A DNA stretch of 64,000 nucleotides from Paenibacillus sp. PastM-3 (GTDB lineage: Bacteria; Bacillota; Bacilli; Paenibacillales; Paenibacillaceae), in contig NZ_JARXXP010000018.1 of NCBI RefSeq assembly GCF_029893965.1, positions 62,001 to 126,000 on the forward strand, written 5' to 3'. The translations under genes were made by a program, and so were the position numbers. The notes beneath the pieces are model-generated. The model had not been told where the DNA came from. It made no database searches and saw nothing but the letters and a program-made list of their open reading frames with translations. Shown here piece after piece: positions 26,750 to 35,083 of this stretch (position 1 is its first letter; each line of letters starts with the position of its first letter).

Positions 26750-27666
26750 ACAATGCCCTCTCCTCTCAGTAATTTTGAAAGTCCGTTTACGGAAAAGAGA
26801 AGCACTACACTAATCAGGCTCTTGAGCATGCTGATGGCAACAGAAACGGAGTAGCTGCCGCCTCCCATGGCCAGGTTGTACACGTAGAGGTCAAGAACCT
26901 GGATACTCTCCTTGTTAAACGCATTCTGGAACACAAAATATTGCTCCAGGCCATTATTAAGGAAGCTTGCAATCTGAAGCATCAGAAGCACGAAATAGGT
27001 TGGCAGCATGCTAGGCAGCACCACGTGCCTGATTACCTGCATTCTCGTTGCCCCGTCAACATAGGCTGCTTCGTAGAGAGATTCATCAATCCCCATAATG
27101 GCGGCAATGTACAGGATAGCTGACCAGCCCAGTGTTTTCCAGGTGATCCAGACCCATTGAGTGATCCAGACATGCTCTGAGCTCTGAAGGAAGAGTATAG
27201 GCGAATCTGCAAGCCCGAGCTGGTGCAAAAAGCCGTTGACGATGCCTTCACTCGAAAACATGGTAAAGGCTAAAGAGTAGACCAATACCCAGCTGATGAA
27301 GTTGGGAAGGGTGGTAACGGTCTGGATAAATTTCCGGAACCGGACCGCCTTTATTTCGGTCAGGAAGATAGCAAAGATCATGGGGAGCCAGGAGAACAGG
27401 ATGCTTAATCCGCTTATACCGAACGTATTTTTGACCACCTGCAGCAGCTGATCAATTTTGACTTGATTTTCTACCAGGTAATGAAACCATCTGAAGCCGA
27501 CAAAAGGCGATTTGGACAAAGGAATAGGCGGCATATAGTCGAAAAAGGCATAGACCCATCCGTAAAGCGGATAATAGGCAAAGACGGCCAGTAAAATCAT
27601 AAATGGCAGGATATAAAGAAATTTGCTTACTGATCTGCTTCCCGTACTGTATTTGGGACCAGGCAT
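26746..27666 (-). CDS. ABC sugar importer permease 1 (LplB-like), importer 3
   Basis: A 306-residue permease. ATG 27666 is taken rather than GTG 27675 because GGGGTGG, the only good ribosome-binding site, covers the GTG and sits 7 bp before the ATG. It has about six membrane segments and the EAA loop YEAAYVDGATRMQVIRHVVLP. It is the first gene of importer 3, and a perfect cre-like site lies 54 bp upstream. Confidence 0.9.
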   Translation of the reverse strand: MPGPKYSTGSRSVSKFLYILPFMILLAVFAYYPLYGWVYAFFDYMPPIPLSKSPFVGFRWFHYLVENQVKIDQLLQVVKNTFGISGLSILFSWLPMIFAIFLTEIKAVRFRKFIQTVTTLPNFISWVLVYSLAFTMFSSEGIVNGFLHQLGLADSPILFLQSSEHVWITQWVWITWKTLGWSAILYIAAIMGIDESLYEAAYVDGATRMQVIRHVVLPSMLPTYFVLLMLQIASFLNNGLEQYFVFQNAFNKESIQVLDLYVYNLAMGGGSYSVSVAISMLKSLISVVLLFSVNGLSKLLRGEGIV

Positions 27667-27719
27667 CCAATCCACCCCTTGTGTCTATTTTGCGCGTTCA
27701 ACAAAACGGTTTTACTCTT

Positions 27720-27733
27720 TGTTAACGCTTACA
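27720..27733. promoter_or_regulatory. Perfect cre-like operator, importer 3
   Basis: TGTTAACGCTTACA meets every fixed position of TGWNANCGNTNWCA. It is 54 bp before the importer 3 start codon, in the promoter zone, so CcpA-mediated glucose repression is likely. Confidence 0.7.
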
Positions 27734-27775
27734 CAACTATGGGTTTATGATAAAGGTTCATTTTCCTGCGAACAA

Positions 27776-27788
27776 TGACCTATCCTCA
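27776..27788 (-). promoter_or_regulatory. Second copy of the 13-bp regulator box
   Basis: Read on the minus strand this is TGAGGATAGGTCA, identical to the box before GH43 (21522-21534) and in the same orientation relative to the gene it precedes. It lies 110 bp before importer 3 and 130 bp before the divergent AraC gene. Confidence 0.5.
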
Positions 27789-27917
27789 CTGGTTATTGAT
27801 CTATTATTAGATAGGGCATGATTTGCTTCGTTAGCGGTTGTTTTTGCCGGAGGCGGAATCTATTATATAGAATACCGGAAGGTTGACTGGCAGGCAGGGG
27901 CGGAAGGAGAGGGCCGG

Positions 27918-28718
27918 ATGAACCAGATTCACTACATTGAGACGGATGCAACGCATGAGAGCAATTTTGTATTCGATATTCCCCAGGGCCATCCGTGCTG
28001 GCTGCTGGTGATCACCAAGACACCTGCCCAATTCTGGGTCAACGGGCACATGAAGGAATACCCTGCGCACAGTGCGATCCTGTATGAGGCGCACCAGAAA
28101 ATTTATTACCGGGCTTGCGGGGGGCAGTACGTTAATGACTGGCTTCGTTTTTCTTCCGATGAGACTTATATTTCAAAAGCGGCACTGCCGTTCGGTGTTC
28201 CGTTTGCACTCGATGATCCCGAGTACTGCAGCAAGCTTTTTGAACTCCTGATCGTTGAACATAACTTCAACAGGGATTATAAGGATTCATCCGTCGATTG
28301 CTTATTGCGCACGCTTTTTAATAAACTGCTGGAGTCTTATCATCATGAAGGGTTCCAGGCCCAGTACTACAATCTGTTAAAGCTTCGCACCGCTATTCAG
28401 ACTAATCCGGGGGATCATTGGACGGTTTCAAAAATGGCTCAATCGCTGCAGCTCAGCGCAGGTTATTTACAGAGTATATATAAAAAGACCTTTGGCATCT
28501 CATGTATCGAAGATGTGATTAACAGCAGAATCCGTTTGGCAAAAGAATACCTGCTCCACAATACCTTGAGCATTGCTGAAGTCGCCTTCCATTGCGGGTA
28601 TCATAATGTGGAGCATTTCTGCCGGCAGTTCAAGCAATTTACGGGAACATCCCCAGGGAAATTCCAAAGCGGTAATGAAGGCATGACCAATCGGGATCTT
28701 CCGGCAGACTCAAATTAA
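27918..28718 (+). CDS. AraC-family transcriptional regulator
   Basis: A 266-residue regulator with an N-terminal cupin-like domain (about residues 1-150) and a C-terminal AraC domain (IRLAKEYLLHNTLSIAEVAFHCGY, then FCRQFKQFTGTSPGKFQ). It is divergent from importer 3, with a cre site and the 13-bp box between them, so it is the best candidate for a local activator. It is a likely paralog of the AraC protein at 2575-3351. Confidence 0.85.
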   Translation: MNQIHYIETDATHESNFVFDIPQGHPCWLLVITKTPAQFWVNGHMKEYPAHSAILYEAHQKIYYRACGGQYVNDWLRFSSDETYISKAALPFGVPFALDDPEYCSKLFELLIVEHNFNRDYKDSSVDCLLRTLFNKLLESYHHEGFQAQYYNLLKLRTAIQTNPGDHWTVSKMAQSLQLSAGYLQSIYKKTFGISCIEDVINSRIRLAKEYLLHNTLSIAEVAFHCGYHNVEHFCRQFKQFTGTSPGKFQSGNEGMTNRDLPADSN

Positions 28719-28734
28719 AAAGGGAGAGAAGCAG

Positions 28735-29253
28735 AACAGGGGGAGGATGAGCATAGGACCCATGATGGCAATGTTGGCCAGGAACAAGCCGATGCTGGAG
28801 GCCGTGAAGCTTGTGTGGGTGAATAAGTTTAGGGGCAGTACCGTCTGATTTCTTCTGATCCGGTTATAGGCCAGATAGATAACAGCCAAAGCAAGGCCAA
28901 TGCCGGCCCAAAGGATCGTTTCTCGGTTGTTAAAGGAGGCGTGATCGGCTGCTTTTGTAATACCGTAGATCAGGGCTGCACTCATAGAAGACAAAACAAT
29001 GATCCCGAACAGATCGAGTTTACTTTCTTTGTTGAAGGGCTCGAAGTCAGGGATCTTTTTCATCATCAGCGGCGCAGCAAGGACAACAACGAACACGTTG
29101 ATGAAGAAAATCCAGTACCAGGACGCTCCTTGAACAATAAAGCCGCCGATTACAGGTCCCAGGATGGGGCCGAAGATCATCGGAGTGCTGACGATAGCCA
29201 TCACCCGACCGAGATTGTCCTGACCGGCTGTTAAGCCTGTTACAAGGCAGCTT
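28735..29253 (-). pseudogene. Internal fragment of a DHA2-type MFS drug transporter
   Basis: The minus-strand frame reads as the middle of a 14-TM major facilitator protein: AGQDNLGRVMAIVSTP, then GPILGPVIGGFIVQGASWYWIF (motif C region and TM6), down to IAIMGPMLILPLF. It begins just after an in-frame TGA near 29257 and ends in unrelated residues against the 3' end of the AraC gene. Both termini of a normal protein of about 480 residues are missing, so this is a relic of a rearrangement. Confidence 0.8.
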
Positions 29254-29257
29254 CAAG

Positions 29258-29572
29258 ATGGTACCGCCGGGTGATTATTTGTTTTCTATTGTTATACTCA
29301 TAATCTGGAACGTTGCAGCGTATATGTGGGCCAAACGTTCCTACGAATTTCATGTTCTCAAGAATATCGTCAGGGGGAACGGGGGATGAATAAGGTTCGT
29401 TACTTGGAAGCTTCTTGGGGTTTGGCTTCCTTCTTACTGGACAGCACAAGTTTTCATGGATATTGAAACGGCTGGAATCGTTTCAGGGAGCATTCACTTC
29501 GGTATTGGGCTAATCTATCATCTGGTACTGCTGTATATGCTGATCAAATTCTTTGAAAAGCGGGCGGATTAG
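29258..29572 (+). pseudogene. Broken small membrane protein gene, family unknown
   Basis: One plus-strand frame encodes MVPPGDYLFSIVILIIWNVA and a charged stretch, stops at TGA 29387-29389, and then stays open to TAG 29570. The second part contains VTWKLLGVWLPSYWT and a hydrophobic helix ending KFFEKRAD. Together they would give a protein of about 100 residues with two or three membrane helices. Alternatively these are two small overlapping genes: an ATG at 29386 follows GGGGG, but that frame soon stops. I do not recognise the family. Confidence 0.35.
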
Positions 29573-29622
29573 GCTGGCTGATACAGGAGCGAAACTGAAA
29601 AAAATAAGATAAGGGGTGTAAT

Positions 29623-30861
29623 ATGAACCATTTTAATGATGTGTTTATTCAGATTTTAATTCTGCTTGCCATATCCATGGCGGTCATTGCAGTTGCAAAA
29701 AAATTGAATCAGCCCTATTCCATCGCGCTTGTAGTGGTAGGGCTTCTGCTGGGATTTTTGCATGTTCCTGTTTTGGTGGAAGCAGAGGTATTTATCACCC
29801 AATCGCATGTGTTTCAGGCCATAATCATCTCCTTATTCTTGCCGATCCTCCTGGGTGATGCCACCTTAAAGCTTCCTTTCGCTCATCTCCGGGAACAACA
29901 TAAGCCGGTGCTGGCCTTGGCTTTTGGAGGAACCCTGCTGTCATTTCTCATCATCGGCCTGGCTGTTTATTGGGGACTTGGCCTTCCGCTTATTGTTTCC
30001 TTTACTTTTGCTGCACTGATGAGCGCGACAGACCCCATTAGTGTGATTTCAATTTTTAAATCTTTGGGTGTCCCGAAGAACATTGTTACGATCATAGAAG
30101 GAGAATCGCTTTTTAATGATGGAATTGCTGTAGTACTATTTCAAATATCTTCGGTGTACCTGCTGTCTTATATGGAAATGGGCTGGGCAGGGGTTGGCAG
30201 CGGTATTTTGCTGTTTCTGAAATTTTCTTTAGGCGGTATCCTTATCGGTACGGTAATGGGCTATTTATTCTCGCAATTAATTCGTTTGTATGATGATTAT
30301 CCGTTGGAGATCGGCTTCTCCATGCTGCTGTTTTTCGGGAGCTACTTTATAGCAGAACATTTTCATGTATCCGGAGTTATTGCTGTTGCTGTAAGTGGAC
30401 TGATCTTTGGGAATTACGGTTCGCGGATAGGCATGTCAGAGACTACTAAGGTAAATATCAATTCATTTTGGGATGTCATCACCCTGGTAGCTAACTCATT
30501 GATCTTCCTGATGATTGGACTTGAGATCAGAAATATTAATTTTACCGATAAATGGCTGCTTATTATAGCTTCGATTCTTATTGTGCTGGCAGGACGGACT
30601 CTCGCATTGTATGCCAGTCTTAGCTTTCTGAAGAATTTCCCGGCCTCTTGGAAAGTTGTATTGAACTGGGGCGGATTAAAGGGAAGTCTCTCCATTGCAC
30701 TCGCACTAAGTCTGCCTGCATCTTTTGATGGCCGGGAGGATATTCTGGTCTTAACCTTCAGTATTGTCCTGTTTTCCCTTCTGGTTCAAGGGCTGTCCAT
30801 CAAACCGCTGGTGAAGAAAATGAAATTGACCGGGGATAATGTGATGGAAAAGTCTTTATGA
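29623..30861 (+). CDS. Na+(K+)/H+ antiporter, CPA1/NhaP type
   Basis: A 412-residue membrane protein with about 12 helices. MSATDPISVISIFKSLG holds the TDP motif, and EGESLFNDGIAVVLF holds the conserved ND ion-binding pair, both hallmarks of CPA1 antiporters. It would exchange cytoplasmic Na+ or K+ for protons. AAGGGGTG gives a good ribosome-binding site. A CLC gene follows after 51 bp, possibly co-transcribed, which suggests a role in ion or pH stress. No C-terminal RCK domain is present. Confidence 0.88.
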   Translation: MNHFNDVFIQILILLAISMAVIAVAKKLNQPYSIALVVVGLLLGFLHVPVLVEAEVFITQSHVFQAIIISLFLPILLGDATLKLPFAHLREQHKPVLALAFGGTLLSFLIIGLAVYWGLGLPLIVSFTFAALMSATDPISVISIFKSLGVPKNIVTIIEGESLFNDGIAVVLFQISSVYLLSYMEMGWAGVGSGILLFLKFSLGGILIGTVMGYLFSQLIRLYDDYPLEIGFSMLLFFGSYFIAEHFHVSGVIAVAVSGLIFGNYGSRIGMSETTKVNINSFWDVITLVANSLIFLMIGLEIRNINFTDKWLLIIASILIVLAGRTLALYASLSFLKNFPASWKVVLNWGGLKGSLSIALALSLPASFDGREDILVLTFSIVLFSLLVQGLSIKPLVKKMKLTGDNVMEKSL

Positions 30862-30912
30862 AAGCTGTAAGATAGTAACCGTGTCAAAAAATTAGCGAAG
30901 AAGGTCCTGCAA

Positions 30913-32493
30913 TTGAATGAAAATGATACCCGGAAATCGCTGAACATCTGGTTTGATTTTAAGTTCCGGCTGCTGGTCGGCGGAATAGCTGTAGGCGTGT
31001 TATCTGGTGTAGTCGTCGTGTTTTTCCGGTTTGTCCTGGAGTATGTATTGGAACAGGTGCTTATTTTTTATCGTTATCAGCTTAATCATTTATGGATCGT
31101 ACCTTTGTGGTTTATCGTACTGATTGTATCCGGATGGGCAACGGGTATGCTTGTAAAAAAACAGCCTGCGATTTCTGGCAGCGGGATTCCTCAAGTTAAA
31201 GCTGTACTACAGAACAAGCTAGAGGTGAACTGGTGGAAAGCGGTATGCGCCAAATTCATTGGAGGAGCCGTTAGTATTGGCGCGGGATTATCTCTCGGAA
31301 GAGAAGGGCCTTCCATTCAGATTGGCGCATTGGTGGCCCAAGGCTTCAGCAGGTTATTACGAAAAACAAAAACGGAAGAGCATATGCTGATTACCTGTGG
31401 AGCAAGCGCAGGACTGGCCGCGGCATTTAATGCACCTATTGCGGGCGTGATATTTGCATTAGAGGAAGTGCATATGAACTTTTCTCCTCTGGTCATGATT
31501 GCCGCGCTGGCTTCCTCACTTATGGCCGATTTTGTATCGAAAGAGTTTTTTGGACTGAATCCGGTGTTTCACTTTTCCAGTATTAGCACGATTCCGCTTA
31601 ATCAGTATTTCCACTTGATCCTGTTGGGGCTTATCGTAGGTGCAGCAGGAATCGGGTTTAATAAAGGCATATATGCCTTTCAGGATTTGTACCGAAAAAT
31701 AACGTGGCTTCCTGCTCATTACAGACCGGTCATTCCTTTTGTGATGGCTGGCATTCTTGGGTTATGTCTGCCTTCGGTTCTTGGAGGCGGGAACAATCTG
31801 GTAAATGATCTGGTAGCCGGTGCATTTCAAATAAAGTTTCTGCTCATTATCCTGGCAGTCAAATTATTATTCACTATGTTTAGCTACGGGTCGTCTGCTC
31901 CTGGCGGTATATTCCTGCCGATGCTGGTCATTGGCGCATTAATCGGTGTAATATACAGCAAACTGATGAATGGTCTGATTGGGGCGCCTGTACTTAGTGA
32001 AAGCAGTTTTCTGATCTTGGCCATGGCCGGATTGCTCACTGCCAGCTTAAAAGCTCCGATCACAGGAATTATTCTAATTACCGAAATGACAGGCTCATTT
32101 ACCAATCTACTCTCCACTGGCGTGGTTTGTCTGGCGGCATACATGACAGCAGAGTTATTCCGCTCTTATCCTGTTTACGAGGTGCTTCTTGAGCGTTTCC
32201 TGCACCAGGGCAGAGGAACACGCTCACCTGAATCTTCGGAATCTTCGTCAAAAATTATTCTGGAAATTCCCATTCATCACGGCGCTCTCCTTGATGGTCT
32301 CTCTATCAAAGAGTTCTCATGGCCAGCCCAATGCCTGATTGTTTCGGTCAAACGCGGTTCACAGGATATGATTCCTTACGGCGATTTAATATTAAGAGCA
32401 GGAGATTATCTGACTATTCTAACGGGGGACCATAATGTTCCTGTTGTCAACGAATCTTTGGGGCAAGCTGCAAATATCAGCCAGTTTCAATAG
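30913..32493 (+). CDS. CLC-type chloride/H+ antiporter or channel with C-terminal RCK_C (TrkA_C) domain
   Basis: A 526-residue CLC protein. The three filter motifs are present: SGSGIPQVK (near residue 88), GREGPSIQIG (near 130, with the gating glutamate) and GGIFLPML (near 330). After the membrane part, about residues 445-520 (ILEIPIHHGALLDGLSIKEF...YLTILTG) form an RCK_C/TrkA_C domain, a class known to bind c-di-AMP in several transporters. The start is TTG 30913. The gene converges with an orphan c-di-AMP riboswitch unit, and its 3' UTR apparently runs across it. Confidence 0.9.
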   Translation: MNENDTRKSLNIWFDFKFRLLVGGIAVGVLSGVVVVFFRFVLEYVLEQVLIFYRYQLNHLWIVPLWFIVLIVSGWATGMLVKKQPAISGSGIPQVKAVLQNKLEVNWWKAVCAKFIGGAVSIGAGLSLGREGPSIQIGALVAQGFSRLLRKTKTEEHMLITCGASAGLAAAFNAPIAGVIFALEEVHMNFSPLVMIAALASSLMADFVSKEFFGLNPVFHFSSISTIPLNQYFHLILLGLIVGAAGIGFNKGIYAFQDLYRKITWLPAHYRPVIPFVMAGILGLCLPSVLGGGNNLVNDLVAGAFQIKFLLIILAVKLLFTMFSYGSSAPGGIFLPMLVIGALIGVIYSKLMNGLIGAPVLSESSFLILAMAGLLTASLKAPITGIILITEMTGSFTNLLSTGVVCLAAYMTAELFRSYPVYEVLLERFLHQGRGTRSPESSESSSKIILEIPIHHGALLDGLSIKEFSWPAQCLIVSVKRGSQDMIPYGDLILRAGDYLTILTGDHNVPVVNESLGQAANISQFQ

Positions 32494-32511
32494 CAGGCGG
32501 GTCAAAAGAAC

Positions 32512-32541
32512 ATAAAAAGAGACCCTTAGCAAGGGTCTCTG
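32512..32541 (-). terminator. Rho-independent terminator of the riboswitch unit
   Basis: On the minus strand, AGAGACCC-TTGCTAA-GGGTCTCT is followed by TTTTA. It lies downstream of the aptamer and would serve as its expression platform. The plus-strand side has no T-run, so it does not serve the CLC gene. Confidence 0.85.
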
Positions 32542-32554
32542 GTTAATTAAAGTA

Positions 32555-32690
32555 CATAAGGCAGACCCATCCACTGCTGACGAGGTTAGCTGACGGACTC
32601 GGGTAAGATGGTACCCTACACTCATATTGAATGATTCGCCCCAATAAACTGGTTCCCCCGCTTTCCGGCTGAAGAACCGGAAACTAAGCG
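32555..32690 (-). ncRNA. c-di-AMP riboswitch (ydaO/yuaA family), orphan
   Basis: The minus strand carries the conserved blocks of this aptamer in order: CGCTTAG, a GC hairpin TTCCGG...CCGGAA, GCGGGGGAACCAG, TTGGGGCGAATC, TAGGGTACC, CCCGAGTCCGTCAGC, TAACCTCGTCAGC, then GGATGGG. The class binds cyclic di-AMP and usually stops transcription when ligand is bound. A consensus promoter lies just upstream and a terminator just downstream, so the unit looks functional. No open frame follows on the minus strand; read-through would be antisense to the CLC gene. Confidence 0.9.
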
Positions 32691-32697
32691 TAATTGT

Positions 32698-32726
32698 ATT
32701 ATACCCATGAAGCTTTCAGAAGTCAA
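32698..32726 (-). promoter_or_regulatory. Sigma-A promoter of the riboswitch unit
   Basis: On the minus strand TTGACT (32721-32726), a 17-bp spacer and TATAAT (32698-32703) make a near-consensus promoter. Transcription would start near 32690, right at the 5' edge of the aptamer. Confidence 0.85.
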
Positions 32727-32771
32727 AAAGCTTTGCTGAAGATCTTACACTTGCATGTTGTAGACGAAATG

Positions 32772-32811
32772 ATTCAACCCCTGGAATCTGAAGGGATTGA
32801 ATTTTTTTTTT
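32772..32811 (+). terminator. Rho-independent terminator, probably for the CLC transcript
   Basis: ATTCAACCC pairs with GGGATTGAAT (one bulged A), followed by about ten Ts. It is the first plus-strand terminator after the CLC stop, 280 bp away, so CLC mRNA should extend through the whole region antisense to the riboswitch. Confidence 0.75.
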
Positions 32812-33136
32812 GCTCGTAAAAAAGGCAGGAAGGAAAAAAGAGTTAACCATACAGGTGAATATTGTAAATGTGAGCGGAAAAACCTGGTGTATCAAAGGAT
32901 TCGGGTTGTATTGCCAAAGTGGGCAGCCGAAGAGTACATCCAAAAAACAGCACTGATTATAGGCTTGTCTCTTCATCAATGTAACCGCAATCATTACGTG
33001 ATATGTTAGCTGACGTGCTTGACGTAATCTAAAAGCCTTTGTTATGGTTTTTCTAGACAAACGCAAACAAAACAAACTTTTTGTGGCGTATTATTCTTTC
33101 TTGTGTGAGCTATTCTGACCAAATTAAGCTGAGGAG
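32812..33136. other. Intergenic region before the HAD gene
   Basis: About 325 bp. A 70-codon plus-strand frame (32797-33009) overlaps the terminator T-run, is Lys/Arg-rich and unrecognised, and is not called. The last 100 bp are AT-rich and should contain the HAD-mtlD promoter, but no clear consensus pair was found. Confidence 0.5.
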
Positions 33137-33811
33137 ATGATTGATTTGATCAAAGGTATTATTTTTGACTTCGACGGAACTATTATCGATACGGAGACTG
33201 CTTGGTACACTGCTTTTAGTGAAGCCTATGAAGAACATGGAGTGGAATTGACTCTTGAGAAGTATTCAACCTGTATAGGCACGAGTTTGAACAGCTTCAA
33301 TCCTTACGAATATCTCATAACGGATCTGAAGCTGGATATTGACCGGGATAAATTTAGAACGGATGTTCAGCTGAGACACAGCAAACTGATGGAGCTCGAA
33401 GAGATGCGTCCGGGGATTCAGCATTATCTTGATTCTGCCAAGGATGCCGGACTACGCATGGGGTTAGCTTCAAGCTCATCAATGGAATGGGTCGGCAGAT
33501 ATCTGGATCAACTGGGGATTAGCGATTATTTTGAATGCATCCGGACTTCTGATCATGTTAAAAACGTGAAGCCTGATCCCGAACTCTATAATCAAACCTT
33601 AGCGTATCTTAATATTGCTCCTGAAGAGGCAGTTGCCATTGAAGATTCACCAAATGGAGCGAGGGCAGCGGCAGCAGCTGGGATGAACTGCGTAATTATT
33701 CCAAATGCTATTACCTCATTGCTGGAGTTTGATGACACGTATTCCAAAATAGAATGTCTAAGCCAGCTGGATTTTGATCAGGCAACTTCCCGGAGCTACT
33801 TCCGCAATTAA
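33137..33811 (+). CDS. HAD-superfamily phosphatase (beta-phosphoglucomutase-like subfamily)
   Basis: A 224-residue haloacid dehalogenase-type phosphatase. Motif I is DFDGTIIDTE (catalytic Asp near residue 11), with a C1-type helical cap. Motif II is LASSSS, motif III includes KPDPELY, and motif IV is AIEDSPNG. ATG 33137 follows GAGGAG. It ends 42 bp before mtlD, so both are likely transcribed together. HAD enzymes of this kind act on sugar phosphates; beside mtlD, mannitol-1-phosphate dephosphorylation is an attractive but unproven role. Confidence 0.82.
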   Translation: MIDLIKGIIFDFDGTIIDTETAWYTAFSEAYEEHGVELTLEKYSTCIGTSLNSFNPYEYLITDLKLDIDRDKFRTDVQLRHSKLMELEEMRPGIQHYLDSAKDAGLRMGLASSSSMEWVGRYLDQLGISDYFECIRTSDHVKNVKPDPELYNQTLAYLNIAPEEAVAIEDSPNGARAAAAAGMNCVIIPNAITSLLEFDDTYSKIECLSQLDFDQATSRSYFRN

Positions 33812-33853
33812 ATTAGCTTTTAAATTTAAATTCATTCCAAGGGGGACAACATA

Positions 33854-35083
33854 TTGAGAGCCGTTCATTTTGGGGCAGGCAATATTGGCAGAGGGTTTAT
33901 CGGACCAATGCTGTCTAACTCAGGGTACAGAGTTTGTTTTGTCGGGAGAAACACAAACAAAATAACCCAGCTGCAAGGGCGGGGTCAGTATTCTATTACG
34001 TTTGCCAATGAGAATAGGGACAGTTATATTGTCGATAACGTGACTGCTGTCAATCTGGGGGACACTGCAGAGGTAGCAAAGGAAATCGCTAAGGCCGAAA
34101 TCGTGACTACAGCAGTGGGGATAACGGCTTTAAAAGATATCGCCAGTACGCTTGCGCGGGGAATTGAGCTGAGATTGAGCAACGGTGAGCAATCCAAACC
34201 GCTTCATGTGTTTGCCTGTGAGAACGGGATGAAAAGCAGTCAGCAATTGAAGGAGGCTGTTTACCGGCATTTGAAGCACTCCTGTAAGGAGCTTGCAGAT
34301 CGTTTTGTCGCTTTTCCTAATGTGATGGTTGACCGGATCGTCCCCGTTCAAAAAAATAAAGATCCACTTGAAATTTTAGTAGAGCCATTCAGTGAATGGG
34401 TCATTCCCCGCAGTGATATGATTGGTGACTATAACGAAATTAAAGGCGCACATTATGTGGATTCACTGGATCCTTACCTCGAGCGCAAGCTTTTTACCGT
34501 AAACACCGGGCACTGCAGTGCAGCTTACTTTGGTTACATGGAAGGTTATCACAGTATTCAGGAGGCCATGTCAGATCCGGGTATCAGATCCCGGGTTCAA
34601 GGGGTTCTGCGTGAGACTGGAAGCTTGTTAATTCATCAGTATGGATTTGATCCCGAAGTTCATGAAAAGTATATACAGAAAATGATGGGCCGCTTTTCGA
34701 ATCCTAACTTTACAGACACCGTTAATCGTGTTGCGCGTTCCCCGCTTCGCAAGCTTTCTCCATCAGAAAGACTGGTTAAACCCGCTATGCTTGCTAATGA
34801 ATTGGGCTTGGAGACGACATATCTGGTTCTCGCTATTTCCAATGCGCTTTTCTTCGATGATAACAAGGATCAGGAAGCCGTTGTTCTTCAGGAAGCTATC
34901 CGTAATCAAGGCGTTAGTGAAGTGATTAGAACAAAGCTGGGAATTCCCTTGGAGCATCCGCTTCATTTCCAAATTGTCAGGGGATATAATAAGCTTTGTT
35001 TGCAGTATCCGCATATGTCAAGTAGCGGATTTCAGTCCATGTTTCTCCGCATTCGTGAATCTGCCCCTAAAAAATTCTCATAA
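33854..35083 (+). CDS. mtlD: Mannitol-1-phosphate 5-dehydrogenase
   Basis: A 409-residue polyol dehydrogenase interconverting fructose-6-phosphate and mannitol-1-phosphate with NAD(H). AVHFGAGNIGRGFIGP at the N terminus is the Rossmann nucleotide motif as it appears in MtlD. NPNFTDTVNRVARSPLRKL and the helical C-terminal domain are also typical. It starts at TTG 33854 after AAGGGGG. It is slightly longer than the usual 380-390 residues. No mannitol PTS genes are present, and the partner is an HAD phosphatase, which fits mannitol synthesis better than uptake. Confidence 0.9.
   Translation: MRAVHFGAGNIGRGFIGPMLSNSGYRVCFVGRNTNKITQLQGRGQYSITFANENRDSYIVDNVTAVNLGDTAEVAKEIAKAEIVTTAVGITALKDIASTLARGIELRLSNGEQSKPLHVFACENGMKSSQQLKEAVYRHLKHSCKELADRFVAFPNVMVDRIVPVQKNKDPLEILVEPFSEWVIPRSDMIGDYNEIKGAHYVDSLDPYLERKLFTVNTGHCSAAYFGYMEGYHSIQEAMSDPGIRSRVQGVLRETGSLLIHQYGFDPEVHEKYIQKMMGRFSNPNFTDTVNRVARSPLRKLSPSERLVKPAMLANELGLETTYLVLAISNALFFDDNKDQEAVVLQEAIRNQGVSEVIRTKLGIPLEHPLHFQIVRGYNKLCLQYPHMSSSGFQSMFLRIRESAPKKFS

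Noticed and set aside
29466..29487. Palindrome TGAAACG-8-CGTTTCA
   Set aside because: It lies inside the coding relic of the small membrane gene and has no promoter context; probably chance.
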